Shown here one piece after another: positions 34,434 to 46,140 of a stretch of DNA of 64,000 nt (positions within the stretch are counted from its first letter, which is position 1; each line of letters begins with the position of its first letter). Below the pieces are notes generated by a model. That model made no database searches. It was given only the letters and a program-made list of their open reading frames with translations, and was not told the origin of the DNA. A program made the translations under genes and the position numbers. Origin of the DNA: Agapanthus africanus (Eukaryota; Streptophyta; Magnoliopsida; Asparagales; Amaryllidaceae); contig JASDDO010000028.1 in the NCBI GenBank assembly GCA_030015575.1, forward strand, positions 23,911,154 to 23,975,153, given 5' to 3'.

Positions 34434-37089
34434 TGTTCCCCTCCGAATGGCGGCCGGGATGTTAGGACGTCTCGCTTGAGATTCGGGGCAGATGCTATAT
34501 GGTTTTATCCGTCCACCTCTCCGAAGATGCCAAATTGATTTATGGCACCGTGTATCGGAGGTTTGGACGGATGCGGCCGATGTAGCAGACTTCGTCAGAT
34601 TCCCCCTCGCTTGAGGGGTTTTTGATTGTGGGGACGCTCTTCCCTGCAGGCGCAAGCCCTTGCAGTTAATTACGCTACCGCGTCGCGGCAACAACTTTCT
34701 CCTTCTCCAGAATTTCACTTCGTGTCGTGTGTGTTTGTTTTGTTTGTGGTTGCCCGTGGATTGTATACGGAGACTGAGTAATGTCGTCTCCCGTAGGACG
34801 TGGATTAGTCCAAATCCGTATTTACTTAGATTTGGGTTTGGTGTTTTTAGTTTAAGGATACATTAACCGTGTTGAGGTTAAGATCAACTTAAACGTTCGT
34901 TAAGGATACGTTAGTCTTGTTTGAGACTAAGATCTACTTAACGGGATCGTCTAGATCCATTTAATATATGGCCATCGGGACTCGTCACCTCTCTGACGAC
35001 GTTGAAGGATTACAACGACAGGTGTCAAAGGAGTTCAGAGATGTACCCTTGAACCAAAGTTGATTTGGAGTTTTATAGTCCATTTGAATGTTTAAGGATA
35101 CGTTAGCCGTGTTTGGGGCTAAGATCGACTTAAACGGGATTGTTTAGATCCAGCAAAAGAGCATTTGAGGGCTCTATTGTTCCAGTTTAGGGACGTAGTG
35201 GTCCATAGGTAGTTTAAGGACGTTGCGGTCCGTTGCCAGTTTAGGGACGTGGTGGTCTATGTTCCAGTTTAAGGACGTGGTGGTCCATATTCCAGTTTAA
35301 GGACGTGGTGGTCTATATTCCAGTTTAGGGACATGGTGGTCTATTATTAGTTTAAGGACGTTTCGGTCCGACATTAGTTTAAGGACGTTTCGGTCCAATA
35401 TTAGTTTAAGGACGTTTCGGTCCACATTAGTTTAAGGACGTTTCGATCCACGAGTTTAAGGACCCCGCAGTCCATATTGATGTGTGGTCGTCGGGACCCG
35501 TCACCTCTCTGACGTCGTTGAAGGATTACAACGACATGTGTCAAAGGAGTTCGGAGATATACCCTCGAACCGGATATAAATTGATTTAATAGAGAGCAGC
35601 TGTGCTCAGTCAACTTAAATTTGAGGACTTACGGCCAAAATTGGGCTAAGTCCAGTTGAAGATGTTCAACATTTTTATTTATTTTTGGTCTATTAAACCT
35701 GTGCTAGGGCTTTGCCCACATTTAGATAATGCATTGCATTACTTTCTATTTTTGTTTGGACTGGGCTCTGCCCTTTTATAAATGATGAATAAGCATCAAT
35801 TTTATTTGGGCTCTGCCCTTTATAAATGATGCAGAGCATCAATTTTATTTGGGCCTTGCCCTTTTATTGCTTTGCAATTTATTTTGGGCCTGCTAGGTCT
35901 TTTGATTTGGGCCTGGCCCTTTAAGAAATGCATTGCATTCGTCAGGCGCTTTGCGCCAATCAGGGAGCGCAAGCGCTTATGGTGACGACACGTGTCATGC
36001 AAGCGTAGTGCGCTGCGCTTGTGCTGCTGACACGTGGCGTACTTTGGTGGATTGCGCCAATTACATAGAGCAAAGCTCTATCTTAAAGCGCATAACGCAA
36101 GTAGTTGACACGTGGCGCTTTCCCAAGAGCGCAACAGCGCAGTTTGGAAGTGCAAAGCACTAAGAATCTTTTAGATTCAAGAACAGAAGTGCGAAGCACT
36201 ATATGATTTCTTGATCTAATTTAGATCAAAGAAAAATAAGTTTTTTCTTGTTTTTCTTATCTTAGAGAACCAAAGGTTCATGAAAAGTGCAAAGCACTAC
36301 TTAATTTTTTTTGTTTTTTATTAAAGATCATTGATCTTGTTTTTTAGATCTATGATCTGTTCAGAAGAGAACTTTCTCTTTCTCTAAAGGTTTTTACCTT
36401 TTTTGTTCTTGAGGAGTTCTTCAGAGTTCTCTTTTTTTTCTCAGAAAATTTTGATGCCTTTGAATTGAGGTCTGGGGTCCTTTTTATAGTGCCCATAAAT
36501 TTGTTAAAGAGATCTTTCCTTGAGTGATTTGGGGAATTTTCCCCACCGTTGGATCTTTGATCCAAGGGTTTCTGTTTTACAGAAGAAAATCTTCTTGTTT
36601 TAACAAGAACAGAAAGATTTCTTTTAGAATCTTAATTTTGTTTGGCGCAAATGCCCCAGAGCGTGACACGTGTCATACAGCGCACAGCGCAGCGCAACTG
36701 CGCTGACACATGTCGCGCAGCGCAACTGCGCTAGCGCATCTGCGCTGACACGTGTCGCGCAGCGTACAGCGCAGCGCAACTGCGCGAGCGCATCTGCGCT
36801 GACACGTGTCGCGCAGCGCAGTGCTTGCGCAACTGAAGCGTTGCTTCCTTTGATTTTGCTTTGAACAGAGCTTTGCTCTAATTGGGTGCGCTGCCTTGGG
36901 CGCTGCACTGATGCATCTGCGCCTGACACGTGGCGCGTTGCATGCAGCGCAAAGAATTTGAAGTGCTGCTTCATTTATTAAAGTTTAAATTTTCAAAGCA
37001 GAGCTTTGCTCTGATTGGGGGAAGATGAAGCTTTGCTTCATCTCCCGTCTCGGAATTTGAACAGAGTTTTGCTCTGATTGGGTTAAACA
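34434..37089 (-). repeat. LTR of related family D (3' LTR)
   Basis: 2,656 bp in reverse orientation, from TGTTCCCCTCCG to GGGTTAAACA on the plus strand. The order of blocks is that of family B LTRs: GTATACAATCC motif (34752-34770), GGAC-N6-GTCC array (35190-35480), ACGTCGTTGAAGG block, GGGCTCTGCCC repeats (35700-35910), GACACGTGTC repeats, reverse TATA at 36478-36489, then U3 with a CACGTG-rich array (36660-36950). It is followed at 37090 by a reverse polypurine tract, which makes it a 3' LTR. The rest of the element lies to the right and is not recognised. Confidence 0.7.
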
Positions 37090-37139
37090 AATGCCCCCCC
37101 ACCGTTGCGCTTACGTGGCCCCAAACGTGAGCCCAACGG
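37090..37139 (-). other. Polypurine tract and hairpin of family D
   Basis: Reverse strand reads TGGGGGGGCATT up to the LTR. Just upstream, CCACCGTTG and CAACGGTGG form an inverted repeat, with further pairing of GCTTACG and CGTGAGC. Sequence differs from the family B hairpin but the position is the same. Confidence 0.55.
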
Positions 37140-37729
37140 TGGCGGAATTCCAACCGCCGTGGCAACTCTTGGAAGTTGAAGAGGCAATTGATGCCTATAA
37201 ATAGGACCTTTGGTCCCCCACAGATGCTTATCATCTTTCAGATTTTTATTTTCAAAAAACTTCAGAGCTTTGCTCTTGCCTTCAAGAACTCCAGAGCTTT
37301 GCTCTCCTTTCCAAAGTTTTTAGAAAAACTTTAGGTAAAATTGATTCTTAGATTAAATTAATTTTAATTAGTCTTAACCAACAGAGCTTTGCTCTCATAG
37401 ATCTAAAGAAAATCCCTTCGGGGTTTCACCGGCAGAGCTTTGCTCTCATAAATCTAAAGAAAATCCCTTTGGGGTTTCACCAGCAGAGCTTTGCTCATTT
37501 TCAAACTTAGAAACTTTAGGTAAAATTAATGTAAATCAAATTAATTTAAATTAATCTCAACCAAAGAACTTTGCTCTCACAGATCTTTTGATGTAAAGAG
37601 ATCCCCATTGGGGGTTCATAAACAGAGCTTCACTCTAAAAAAAACTTATAGATCTGCAGAGCTTTTGTTCATGGGTTCTAATCCCTGAACAGAGCTTTGT
37701 TCTCGAGGAATTTAGCCCTCTGTGTATAT
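37140..37729 (+). other. Non-coding region with TATA box and AGAGC-TTT-GCTCT repeats
   Basis: CCTATAAATAGG at 37194-37205 on the plus strand is followed by about nine CAGAGCTTTGCTCT words (37260-37700) and two TTTAGGTAAAATT donor-like sites. The layout resembles the R/U5 part of a plus-strand LTR of this group, but no LTR end is seen. Similar words also occur in the neighbouring LTR (36860-37070). Confidence 0.4.
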
Positions 37730-38667
37730 TATTTTTCTTCTATCGCTAATCTTCCTGTGGTATTTCCTCCAGGCATAATTGTAGGGTTCCTAGGCACTCT
37801 TGTAAAGGTTCATAAGGCATCAAACATGCCCGGATAAAAATTTAGACGTGTCGAACAACCTAAAGCAGGGATCTTTGCTAGATTATTAGGGTTAAACATG
37901 CAAGATGATAACTTTTATCTAAGTGTGAGGGATTACAACCTTTGTAGTCCGCTCCTTCGCTTCACAAGCTCCGAGTAGAAGTCCCTTTACCGCGATCCAC
38001 GATCTCCCGGACTCATGAGAGGCTCCACGACTCGAACGATCCATGCTAGCTTGAAGTGTTCCAAATCTCCGATGATCTACGTCGAAGTTGCAAAGACTCA
38101 AGCTTTCTCACTCTAAAGAGATGAACACACTAATCTCATGGGCTAGATGAGATGAGGATGAGAGAGTAGTATTTTTGCTTTCTTTTTAAATCATTTTCTC
38201 ATATTTATTCATCACATAAAGAATTTCTAGTGAGCTTTTTCAAGAGAGAAGAAGATGATAATGGAAAAGATAATGATAATTCCTTTTTTGATGAATAGAA
38301 ATAAAAGTATATGATTGATATATCAACCATGGTCAAGGATGAGTGGCTAAGATTTTGTAGAGAATAAACTAGAGTTAGAGTTTGGTTGGGTTAGAAATGT
38401 GTCATCACAAAATATTTTAACCATGACAAAAGAAAATGCTTCTAGAAGGTGCATGAAGCAACTAACCCTAATCAAACCCTAACCTCATTTAATCATCCTT
38501 AAACATGTTTAATAATAAATCATATCATGTCACAATAATATATATCACATATATATTATATATTTGCAACAAAAGAAAACAATACAATTAACATATATCG
38601 CATATATATCAATGTATCATCCAGTGAGAAAATAAAATAATAAAGCGAGCCAATATTAGATAATGTA
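37730..38667. other. Unassigned non-coding sequence
   Basis: No coding frame of note and no recognised repeat. It is moderately AT-rich, with an AT-only stretch near 38530-38640. It could be the internal part of element D or older host DNA. The last bases before the next LTR are ATGTA. Confidence 0.4.
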
Positions 38668-40129
38668 TGTTGGGGTAAAAATTTACACCACGGTTGACCA
38701 AGTCAAAATCAAAGTCAACCCCAAGCCAAGTGGGCCCAAGCCCAGATCCAGTGGGCCCATGCCCGGGTCGAGCCCGAACATGAAGCGGCCGGCCTCCCCC
38801 TACGCCAAGATAAAAATTTTGTAATAAATAATTTTATTGTATTTCTTTTATTTTATTTTCGGATAAATGTAAGAAAAATAGGCATAAAGCCAAATTTTTG
38901 TAAAGCCCATGGCTTATGTGCAAAAAGAAATGGCACATGAGCCATGGGATAGGCAAAATGCCATTTTGTGAAGCCCAAGAGGCTATGTGTAAAATGTATG
39001 GCCTATAAAGGCAAGGATAATGAAATATCCCAACAACTTTTTTCTCTCTCCAAAAAAGTTTCAGATCTGAGATCTTTCTTCCTTCTTCAAGATTCCAAAA
39101 CCTTCTTCTTTCTTTTGAATTAAATCAAGAGTTCTACTCTCCTTTTTATAAAACAAATTAGTTTTTCACCACAAAACCCATCAAGGGGAGCTCAGATCTT
39201 CCATTAGATCTCAAAAAAGAGTGATTTTTAAAATCTCATATCTCTTGATCTTCAAGATCCAGCTAACAGAGGAGGAAGAAGAAGAACCCCTTTCACTAAA
39301 CCCTAAAAAAAAAGAAAAAAAACACTCAGGAGTCCAACTCCTCTTTGATTTCTCATCAGAGAAATCTTTTTAGGCTAAAAGCCTCTTTTTCTCGCCGGCG
39401 CTCAAGCGCAGAGCGCCCACGTGCCGACACGTGGCGCGCTTGCGCTCCAACGCAAGCGCTCGAGCGCAAGTCGCCCTCGTGCCGACACGTGGCGCTCTTG
39501 CGCTCAAGCGCAAGCGCCCGAGTGCAAGTCGCCCTCGTGCCGACACACGGCGCTCTTGTGCTCCAGCGCAAGCGCTCGAGCGCAAGTCGCCCTTGTGCCG
39601 ACACGCGGTGCTCTTGCGCTCGAGCGCAAGTCGCCTACGTGCCGACACGTGGCGCGTTGCGCTCCAGCACTCTGCGCTCGAGAGCAAAGCGCCCACATGC
39701 CGACACGTGGCGCGCTCGCACTCAAGCGCCTAGGCGCTGGCCCCACGCATCCTTTGGATGTCTTTTTCCCATTTACTTATATCTACATGTATATATATAC
39801 ATATGTATACAAATGTACACATACACATACTCCGCGACACTGTCCCTGTTAGAACTCTGTGTGGCTCCCGATATATTCAAACCCCCCCTCCAAAACAACA
39901 CACACGCACACTGCATATTGAGTTCGCATGACCAGTTTAACCCGTTAATCGGAGGTTCCCTCGCCCCAAAGGCGAAGGGTAATTAACGGCAGCTTAGTCC
40001 GCGGCTGCCGGAGATTCGGATCCCCACAATCATTAAACTCCAACCTACCCTAGGCAGGGAGAATCTGTAGTACGCCTGACCAGCGCACGCGTATTCCCAT
40101 CTCAATGGGGTGACGAAAAATACCCTAGA
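38668..40129 (+). repeat. 5' LTR of family A
   Basis: 1,462 bp from TGTTGGGGTAAAAATTTACA to TACCCTAGA (the solo copy ends CCCTACA, so the last CA is probably mutated here). TATA box CTATAAAGG at 39003-39011. A CACGTG palindrome array with TTGCGCT/AGCGCAA words lies at 39400-39730 (about six units). Long frames in this array are not genes. Confidence 0.88.
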
Positions 40130-40134
40130 GATTC

Positions 40135-40153
40135 TGGCACGCCTGGTGGGACC
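40135..40153 (+). other. Primer-binding site of family A
   Basis: TGGCACGCCTGGTGGGACC, five bases after the LTR. It differs by one base from the PBS of family B, so both probably use the same primer tRNA. Confidence 0.75.
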
Positions 40154-40271
40154 AATCTCTCCTCCCATATTTCGGGTTAAACGTTCATGCGAACTCAATC
40201 AATATACATATCGATTGCCTATACTGAAATGATGTTCTTTTTTTCCATGCAGCAATCAACTTTCGACGACA

Positions 40272-43200
40272 ATGTCTCCCCAGACGAATTCAGCTTCCAA
40301 CGTGACCCCGATTCCGTACGTGGTCAAGGTCAACGCTCGTGTGGTTCTCCCCGCAAGCCTCAGTCGACAGTGGGAGGAACCACCCCGCCAATTTGGTTCC
40401 GTCATCATCTACCCTGCCGGGAGCGCTCATCTGGCGGAGATCCCAGCGGAACAGGTGGCCAAGCCGGTCTCACGGGGCAAGAGGCCGAATGTCGTGATCG
40501 CCAAGGCACCACAACCGAAACTTAAGACTGTATCTGAACGATTCTCTGGTGCTCCAACGGGGTGCAAGAACTTCGGTACAAAGGGCAAAATCAAATGTTG
40601 CGGACGAGCTCAGGCGATGACTCCAACATATGCACAATCGAGCGTATCTCCAAGGCCCTCCATCGCCCGGTCTGCGGCGTCTTCCCAAAGAGCTGAAGTC
40701 TGCCAGGTGCTTAGAACAGAAAAGTTAAGGCAGAAGCGGCTCAGGTATCGAGCCAACAAGAGGGGCAAGGCTTCGGCCAAATGGAATCATGTGAAGTTCC
40801 AAGTGCAGGGTTGCCCCGTGACGACGGCTGAGTCGGACGTAAGAATCAGCAATTCCTTCGAGCCTCTGAAGTGGGTTCAGAAAAATGCCATGACCGCCAG
40901 AATCAAGAAGACAGCAGTCCGAACGATTCTACAAAGAGACGTGTCCCGGCCCCAACAGAAAAAGTATGACACTGTCTCTTCAAGAGTCTATCAAGCACTC
41001 TGTGCTGCACGAAAGCAGCGGGGTAGACCCAGAAAAGAAGCGCCATCACCATTCAAGAAACTGGTTAGGCCAGCCGCCTTTAATCGACAACCAGCTACCG
41101 AAACAAGGGGGTCAAGACAGCAATCCATGAAATCAGCTGCCAATGATAGAAAGACGGCCGGATATATCATCCATACGGTCTATATGGCAGGCGGTCGCCC
41201 CAGCGATAACCTTCGCCGCAAAAGCAAGGATGGGGCCACCACATCCCAAGCCCAATCTAGCCTGAATGTGGTTGCCGCCGCCCAAGAACAGCCGCCCCCG
41301 CTAGATGAAGAAAACCCTCTCGATGAGGATGATAGGCAGAAAGACCCCTCGGTCCATGCAGAGTCAAGCTCGGACAGCGAGGAAGAGCCGACTTTCCGCC
41401 CCAGGACTGCGGAGCAAGAGCTACTTCAAGAGCTTCGAAAACAGCTCAGGAGCAAAGATAAAGAGATGGCCAAGTTCTATTCGAAGATTGACGACTTAAC
41501 GAACGTGGTGATGCAGCTTACGGCTCAAATTGCTTGAGCGCCTCCCAATCAGGCACAAGCCGCAACTAATCAGCCGGGTGATGACAATCCGAGGCAACCA
41601 ATGCCGGTTCCTTTAGGACCGAGACTGGTCGAGCCACATGAAAGCCGGCCACACTCCGCTTCTGGGGACGCCTTGGCCCCAGATAGCACTATCCCGCTAA
41701 CACAGGACCGGATAATGGATTTGGTCACCAGCAAGGTTAAAACATTGGTGGCCGAAGCTGAAGCTCAGAAAGAAATCGACAGTAGTGGGCGGCCATACCC
41801 CGCGCAGTACGATCTGATTGAGTTCCCAAGCGGCTACATCATTCCTAAGTTCGGAAGATTTGATGGAACGGGGAATGCAAATCAGCACGTCGCCCACTTC
41901 AAAGCATCGTGCGGAAATACAGGGGGCAATGACACACTCCTTCTTCGTCAGTTTGTCAACAGCCTGACCGGCGTCGCCTTCGACTGGTATGCGAGTATAC
42001 CGGATGGGTCCGTCATTACCTTTGCCCAAATGGAGTCCCTGTTTCGGCAAAGGTTCATGAGTGTCAGTGATAAAATCTCCATTGCCGACCTTGTGAGGAC
42101 CAAGCCGGGGAAGAATGAAAGCAACACCGACTTTATCGCTCGATGGCGTAATCTCACAGTCAAGTGCGAACCGCCGCTGGAGCAGGACCAGTCCGTCAGC
42201 CTTCTCATTAGGAACCTCAGCAATTGGATGGTCCCATTCTTATGTACAGCGGGCCTCAAGACATTTTAGGAGCTAACCAAGAAAGTTCAAATGCTGGAAC
42301 GCTCGAAGCAAGAGTCCCCACCGGACTCTCAGAGAGACAAAACCTGGAAAAGCAAACGGGACGACAACCGTAGAAGCGGGAGTTCCAGCAGTACCAATGT
42401 CTTCAATGCCTCTGACAATGAAGAAAAGCGAAGGGCGGCCGAATCCAAAACTAACCGGTCTCGAAAGCCATTGCTGGGAGCAGATGGGCCTTCCCTAGAG
42501 GAGAAAAGGAACAAGATTTACTCTTTCAGAAGGGACAAGGTCCGCAAGATATTTAAAGATGCCTTGAACAACGGCCTACAATTGCCGGAGTCGAAAAGAC
42601 CCCAAGAAGCAAAAATGACCGACAATCCTCTGTATTGCCCGTACTACCGAGTAGTGAGCCATGCGATCGAGGATTGCTATATCTTCAAAGACTGGGTCGA
42701 GAAGCAGTACAAGGCTGGAGAGATCGAGCTGTCCAAAAGTGTGTTGGTGAACAATCAAGTTGCAACCACTAACTTTATACAGACAGAAACTGAAGCCTTC
42801 CGGGAGCAGACAGCCGAACCCGCTGCCCTGAGAAATTAAACGGACTCATCGCGGCCTCCGTGGAGTATGCACATATCTAATAAGACGAAGAAGATGATAA
42901 AGCTACTTCGGAAGGAACCCAGGACGGAATGGGAAGGGCAGAAGAAGCCTACCAGTCCAGCTACCAATGCGGCTCCATCTGGCTCAAAATCCAAGAAGCT
43001 CAAGAAGAAGAAAAGTGCAGCTCGGCACGAAAAAGAGTCTGCAGGGAGATCGACCATTCAAAAATATATCGATTCCCTCGAAGAATATGAACAAAAGGAA
43101 AGAACATTGATTCAATTGAATGAGTTCTTCTCTGTACAAGCGGCTGAAATTCTGGAGGAGTTAGAAGAAGACTCCAATGAAGAGATCCCAGTAGTGACCT

Positions 43201-43328
43201 GCTACGCCATCCATCTTGGAAGCGACTCGGAAGAGGAGCTTTGTTTTCCCAAAGAGGATGAGGAGCTCTCCACAAAGGCCAATCAAATCTGGCTCAGAAG
43301 CGGCAGGGCTCTACCGCCAAATCAGGGC
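40272..43328 (+). pseudogene. gag: Gag part of the family A polyprotein (three stops, interrupted)
   Basis: One frame of 1,019 codons from ATG 40272 to the insertion point. The basic N-terminal third has no recognised domain. A coil with EQELLQELRKQLRSKDKEMA is near 41420. The capsid core carries RQFVNSLTGVAFDWY and ESLFRQRF (41945-42060). A single knuckle, CPYYRVVSHAIEDC near 42637, has Tyr where family B has the first His. In-frame stops are TGA 41535-41537, TAG 42267-42269 and TAA 42837-42839; each is explained by one C-to-T change. The basic and acidic tail leads without a frame change into the protease beyond the nested element. Gag is thus fused to Pol in this family. Confidence 0.85.
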
Positions 43329-44017
43329 TGTTCCCGCCAAAAATTTCTACGCAAAAGAGTCCAAGGTATCAAATGGCAGCGATATGCTTAAGGAAATGGG
43401 AACCAGTATCTTCCGGGCTGTTTTTTTGACAAACTCCCGAATGAGAAACAGATAAATTCTGATTGTATCGAAAGCGGCTCGAAAAACCCTTCGATTTGAT
43501 ATATTATGGGCCTCGTAATTCATCCGGGATCAAAAGTTATGAGGAATTACGTGTCCACACGTGATGGGCTTTTAAGAACTCGCTGGAGGAGTTAAAAGAT
43601 ACAATAAAAATTCAGAAAAGACCCCAATGGGGCATCACGTGCTCACACGTGACCATGGGTCACGTGCAGACACGTGATGGGCTTTTAAAGCCTCTAAAAT
43701 AATTTAATAGAATTAAATTCTAAAAGTTTCTGAATCTTTCCAAATGGAAAAGGGTCATGGGGAACCGTTGGATTAAAGATCCAAGGGTGATTAAATATCA
43801 CCAATTTATGGAAAAACCTTGGACAAGGAAAGATTTCCCCGAAAATCTCACCAGGATAACAAATAGAATATCTTTTGGATTTAAAATCCACGGTGAATAA
43901 AATTCACTGAATGATCTCAAGGCCCAGATTAATGATAAATGCAAATCAAATCTCTCAACATACAAATCAAATCTCTCAATGAGAGATTTGCTAAACAAAT
44001 TTATTCTCTTCATCCTC

Positions 44018-44028
44018 CTATAAATAGG
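44018..44028 (+). promoter_or_regulatory. TATA box of family B LTR
   Basis: CTATAAATAGG, 690 bp into the LTR; the equivalent in the 3' LTR is at 57161-57171. Transcription would start near 44050. CCCTAGGTAAG at about 44150 could act as a splice donor. Confidence 0.65.
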
Positions 44029-44084
44029 AGCCAAGAGAAGAGAAGGGGGATCTACTTTTTTTGGAGAGAAAAAAACAGAGGGAG

Positions 44085-44545
44085 GAGAATTTAATTCTCA
44101 GGAGAAGAAGAAACAGAGAAAGAAGAATTTAATTCTCTGCAAAAGAAAAACCCTAGGTAAGAAAAGAGAGGATTCAAAAGAGAATTTAATTCTCAAAAGA
44201 GTTTAACTCTTATTTAAAGAAAAGAACTTAGTTCTTCTTCTGGTTGAAGATCTGTACAGAGCACATCTCCCCATAGGATGAGAATTTAATTCTCATCGGG
44301 TTGAGATCCTGCCATGCAGATCCTAAACTTAGAAGGGGAATTGAGTTTTGAGAGTTCAATTCCCCTAAAACAAAACTAGGGTTTAACCCTAATCAAGAAT
44401 TTAATTCTTTTACATATCTGGGAATTTAATTCCTTTGAAAAGAAATTAGGGTTTTATCCTAAATAAGAATTCTTTCACGATCGGAATTCAATTCCTTCAA
44501 AATCATAATTAGGGTTCAACCCTATAAAGAATTCAATTCTTAAAA
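44085..44545 (+). repeat. GAGAATT-T-AATTCTC word array
   Basis: About ten near-palindromic words of the form GAATTTAATTC or GAATTCAATTC spaced by 20-60 bp, with GAGTTTAACTC and GAACTTAGTTC variants that keep the symmetry while changing the letters. Confidence 0.8.
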
Positions 44546-44569
44546 GATCTCTGTTCATGAAGAGAACTA

Positions 44570-45365
44570 GGGTCACGTGCCCCACGTGACCCTTGAAAAG
44601 ATCCCCTGCAAAGAACTTTGAAGCATCACCTCACGTGTTTCCACGTGACTCCCAAAACGCAGAAGGAAATGAAAGCTTTGGGCGCTCGCACGTGCCCCAC
44701 GTGACCCCTGAACAGATCCCCCAAAAATGAGAAGAGGAAAGCTTTGAGGCAATGCCTCACGTGTTCCCACGTGACCCTCATTATATATGGAACAAAAGCA
44801 AAGGCAGAAACAATTCTGGGCGCTCTCACGTGTTAGCACGTGACCCCTAATAAGTGTTCTAATAAACCAGGGCATGATTATACATCATGTGCCCACACGT
44901 GATGGCTATGAAAATTAAGAGTGTTTAACACTTGTTTGCAGAACAAAATAAAGAGGATCTGGCCCCACTTTTTGATGTCATCACGTGCTCCCACGTGACT
45001 CCCAAAACGCAGAAAGAAAGATCAATGGAAATGAAGGCTTTGGGCGCTCTCACGTGTTTACCACGTGACCCCTTAGCAAACGCTTTAACAGTCAGCACAT
45101 AGATCACCGTCACGTGTCAACACGTGATGCTCAAAAGATGAAGAAGTGTTTAACACTTAATTGCAGAACGAAGAAAAGGGATCTGGTCCCCCCTCTGGGC
45201 GCCCTCACGTGTCCCCACGTGACCCCTAACGAACCCCTTTAGTATCGAATGGATGAATGCCTATCACGTGCCCACACGTGATAGCTAGGAAATTAAAGGT
45301 GTTAAATACTTACCTGCTGAATAAAATAAGGGAAATCAGGGCGCTGTCACGTGTCCGCACGTGAC
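44570..45365 (+). repeat. Paired CACGTG palindromes
   Basis: About twelve units TCACGTG-N4/5-CACGTGA, spaced by about 50-90 bp; two to three more lie in U3 (43543-43680). Each pair is itself an inverted repeat. CACGTG is the plant G-box/E-box core. Confidence 0.85.
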
Positions 45366-45811
45366 CCCTACCTCCTTAGTGTTTAACACTAATTGGAAAT
45401 CTCTGATTACCAGTGTTTAACACTGATTTTCTTAGTGATTAACACTAATTTGAAAACACTGTTCCCAGTGTTTAACACTGATTATCTTTTAGTGTTTAAC
45501 ACTAACTTGCTATCTTATTCCCAGTGTTCAACACTGTTGGTTTCTAGTGTTTAACACTAGCTTCAGCCCAATTGGCTAAGTTTCAGAGGCAAAGCCTCTC
45601 TTTCAATGGACCAACAGAGGGCCAATATTTCAAACATAACTGGACTTACCCCAAACTGGCCATAAGTCCTCAAATCATCTTGATCTGAGCACATCTGCTC
45701 TTTCAATCAACTTTGGTTCAAGGGTACATCTCGGAACTCCTTTGACACCTGTCGTTGTAATCCTTCAACGTCGTCAGAGAGGTAACGGGTCCCGACAACC
45801 ATACATTCAAC

Positions 45812-46140
45812 GGACTGTGGGGTCCTTAAACTCATGGACTTATGCGTCCTTAAACCAAGATACGGACTGTGGGGTCCTTAAACTCATGGACTTATGCGTC
45901 CTTAAACCAAGATACGGACTGTGGGGTCCTTAAACTCATGGACTTATGCGTCCTTAAACTAAGATACGGACTGTGGGGTCCTTAAACCCGCGGACTTACG
46001 CGTCCTTAAACTCACGGACTTATGCGTCCTTAAACACACCCATATGGACTGTGGGGTCCTTAAACCCATGGACTTATGCGTCCTTAAACTACCCATGGAC
46101 CGCAATGTCCCTAAACTTGCAATGGACCCCTATGTCCCTA
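45812..46140 (+). repeat. GGAC-N6-GTCC hairpin array (52-bp period)
   Basis: Thirteen potential 4-bp stem, 6-base loop hairpins with constant GGAC/GTCC arms and loops TGTGGG, TTATGC, TTACGC, CGCAAT or CCCTAT, separated by TTAAAC. Part of it forms a 52-bp tandem repeat. A further unit is at 46379. Confidence 0.85.

Noticed and set aside
36645-36660. GGCGCAAATGCCCC as the start of LTR D
   Set aside because: Looks like the purine-tract context, but the U3 array continues to 37089, where AACA is followed by a better reverse polypurine tract and hairpin.
37730-38667. Possible host gene or other LTR
   Set aside because: No frame, splice structure or LTR ends could be supported.
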